Assembly: GCA_024235015.1 (NCBI GenBank) | Contig: JACKNG010000002.1 | Location: 310,001 to 374,000, forward strand | Origin: Gammaproteobacteria bacterium | GTDB lineage: Bacteria > Pseudomonadota > Gammaproteobacteria > Ga0077536 | Direction of reading: 5' to 3' | Length of the DNA: 64,000 nucleotides | In this document: piece after piece, positions 63,575 to 64,000 of the stretch | Layout of the letters: every line of letters begins with the position of its first letter | How positions within the stretch are numbered: position 1 is the first letter of the stretch | The notes under the pieces: generated by a model | Database searches by the model: none | Seen by the model: only the letters and a program-made list of their open reading frames with translations | Told to the model about the DNA's origin: nothing | Made by a program: the position numbers and the translations under genes

Positions 63575-64000
63575 ATGGACGTCGGCATCCAGACCATCTT
63601 CTCCAGCCACGGCTGGGAGAACATCAGCGACAGCCAGGTGGTGCGCGAAGACACCCGGCTCGCCCTGCTCGCCGCCGAGCTGGGCTTCGACGTGGTGTGG
63701 TCGGCCGAACACCACTTCTACGATTACTCGTTCTGCCCGGACAACGTGCAGTGGCTGGCCGGCATCGCCGCGCAGGCGCCGCAGGTGGACGTCGGCACGG
63801 CGGCGGTGATCATGCCGTGGAACGAACCGCTGCGCGTGGCCGAGAAGATCGCCCTGCTCGATCACCAGACCGAGGGCCGCGTGCGCTTCGGCATGGGGCG
63901 GGGCTTGAGCCGGCGCGAGTTCGCCCACTTCCGCGGCATCGAGATGGGCGAATCCCGCGCGCGCTTCGACGAGGGCGCGGCGATGGTGCTGGAAGCGCTG
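63575..64000 (+). CDS. LLM-class (luciferase-like) flavin oxidoreductase, N-terminal part
   Basis: 142 codons up to the window end, ATG at 63575 with AGGGGAGA upstream. TIM-barrel monooxygenase pattern: LLAAELGFDVVWSAEHHFYDYSF, VDVGTAAVIMPWNEPLRVAEKIALLDHQTEGRVRFGMGRGLSRREF. These enzymes use reduced flavin; substrate unknown. Continues beyond the window. Confidence 0.9.
   Translation, partial: MDVGIQTIFSSHGWENISDSQVVREDTRLALLAAELGFDVVWSAEHHFYDYSFCPDNVQWLAGIAAQAPQVDVGTAAVIMPWNEPLRVAEKIALLDHQTEGRVRFGMGRGLSRREFAHFRGIEMGESRARFDEGAAMVLEAL

Noticed and set aside
63483..63809. 108-codon plus-strand ORF overlapping the LLM gene
   Set aside because: Out of frame with the luciferase-like protein, which has a good RBS and family motifs.

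Overview
This is a 64 kb chromosomal window from a high-GC proteobacterium. A gammaproteobacterium is most likely: there is a FimV-type polar protein, a Vfr/CRP-like regulator, a TtcA, Rep helicase, a FadD-type acyl-CoA ligase and a DinB of proteobacterial form. The species cannot be named from this sequence. I see no rRNA, tRNA, CRISPR array or intact transposase. Most genes are tightly packed, and many start and stop codons overlap by 1-4 bases.

Layout. 1-3.9 kb: end of a glutamate-cysteine ligase, Tat-exported MsrB, a methyltransferase, FimV and a lipoprotein-like gene. 3.9-7.1 kb: a secreted Sel1-repeat protein split by a frameshift at a 12-bp tandem repeat (15 units); it also carries 27 copies of a 15-bp repeat. 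7.4-11.2 kb: small hypothetical gene, CRP, a PliI-like exported protein, and groES-groEL behind a promoter overlapped by a degenerate CIRCE operator. 11.4-14.1 kb: two unknown genes, a degenerate FmdB-like protein, a nitroreductase and NrtS. 14.3-22.7 kb: ABC transporter, TraB/PrgY protein, retropepsin-like protein, Rep helicase and unknown exported proteins. 22.8-27.4 kb: FadD, TtcA and a polyamine operon (divergent SpeD paralog, SpeE, SpeH).

27.5-30.7 kb is a three-gene operon of a GCS2-type ligase, an aspartoacylase-like hydrolase and an N-formylglutamate amidohydrolase. 31.2-37.1 kb is an aerobic benzoyl-CoA (box) cluster: BoxR, BoxC, BoxB, a 2Fe-2S ferredoxin and benzoate-CoA ligase. It has BoxB and BoxC but no BoxA or BoxD. 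37.3-40.9 kb is a signalling pair: a histidine kinase with a degenerate receiver domain, then REC-PAS-GGDEF-EAL.

41.6-46.6 kb is the most unusual part. Four related membrane proteins alternate with two 700-bp direct repeats. Each repeat holds the same truncated HlyD (type I secretion adaptor) gene and ends in a short REP-like motif. A stump of a second gene abuts one repeat, and base composition is visibly lower in G+C here. I read this as an orphan immunity-like array left by rearrangement of a type I secretion/effector locus; that reading is inference.

46.7-53.3 kb: a VPLPA-CTERM protein, a cupredoxin / GGDEF-EAL / DUF3034 / lipoprotein-haemoglobin operon and a Tim44-like protein. 53.6-60.6 kb: a catabolic group (cyclase, cupin, hydantoinase B and A, zinc alcohol dehydrogenase). 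60.7-64 kb: a lysozyme-like protein, an NTF2-like protein, dinB bracketed by two REP-like palindromes, and the start of a luciferase-like flavin oxidoreductase. Three 148-149 bp MITE-like elements are scattered at 14.2, 25.4 and 30.8 kb.
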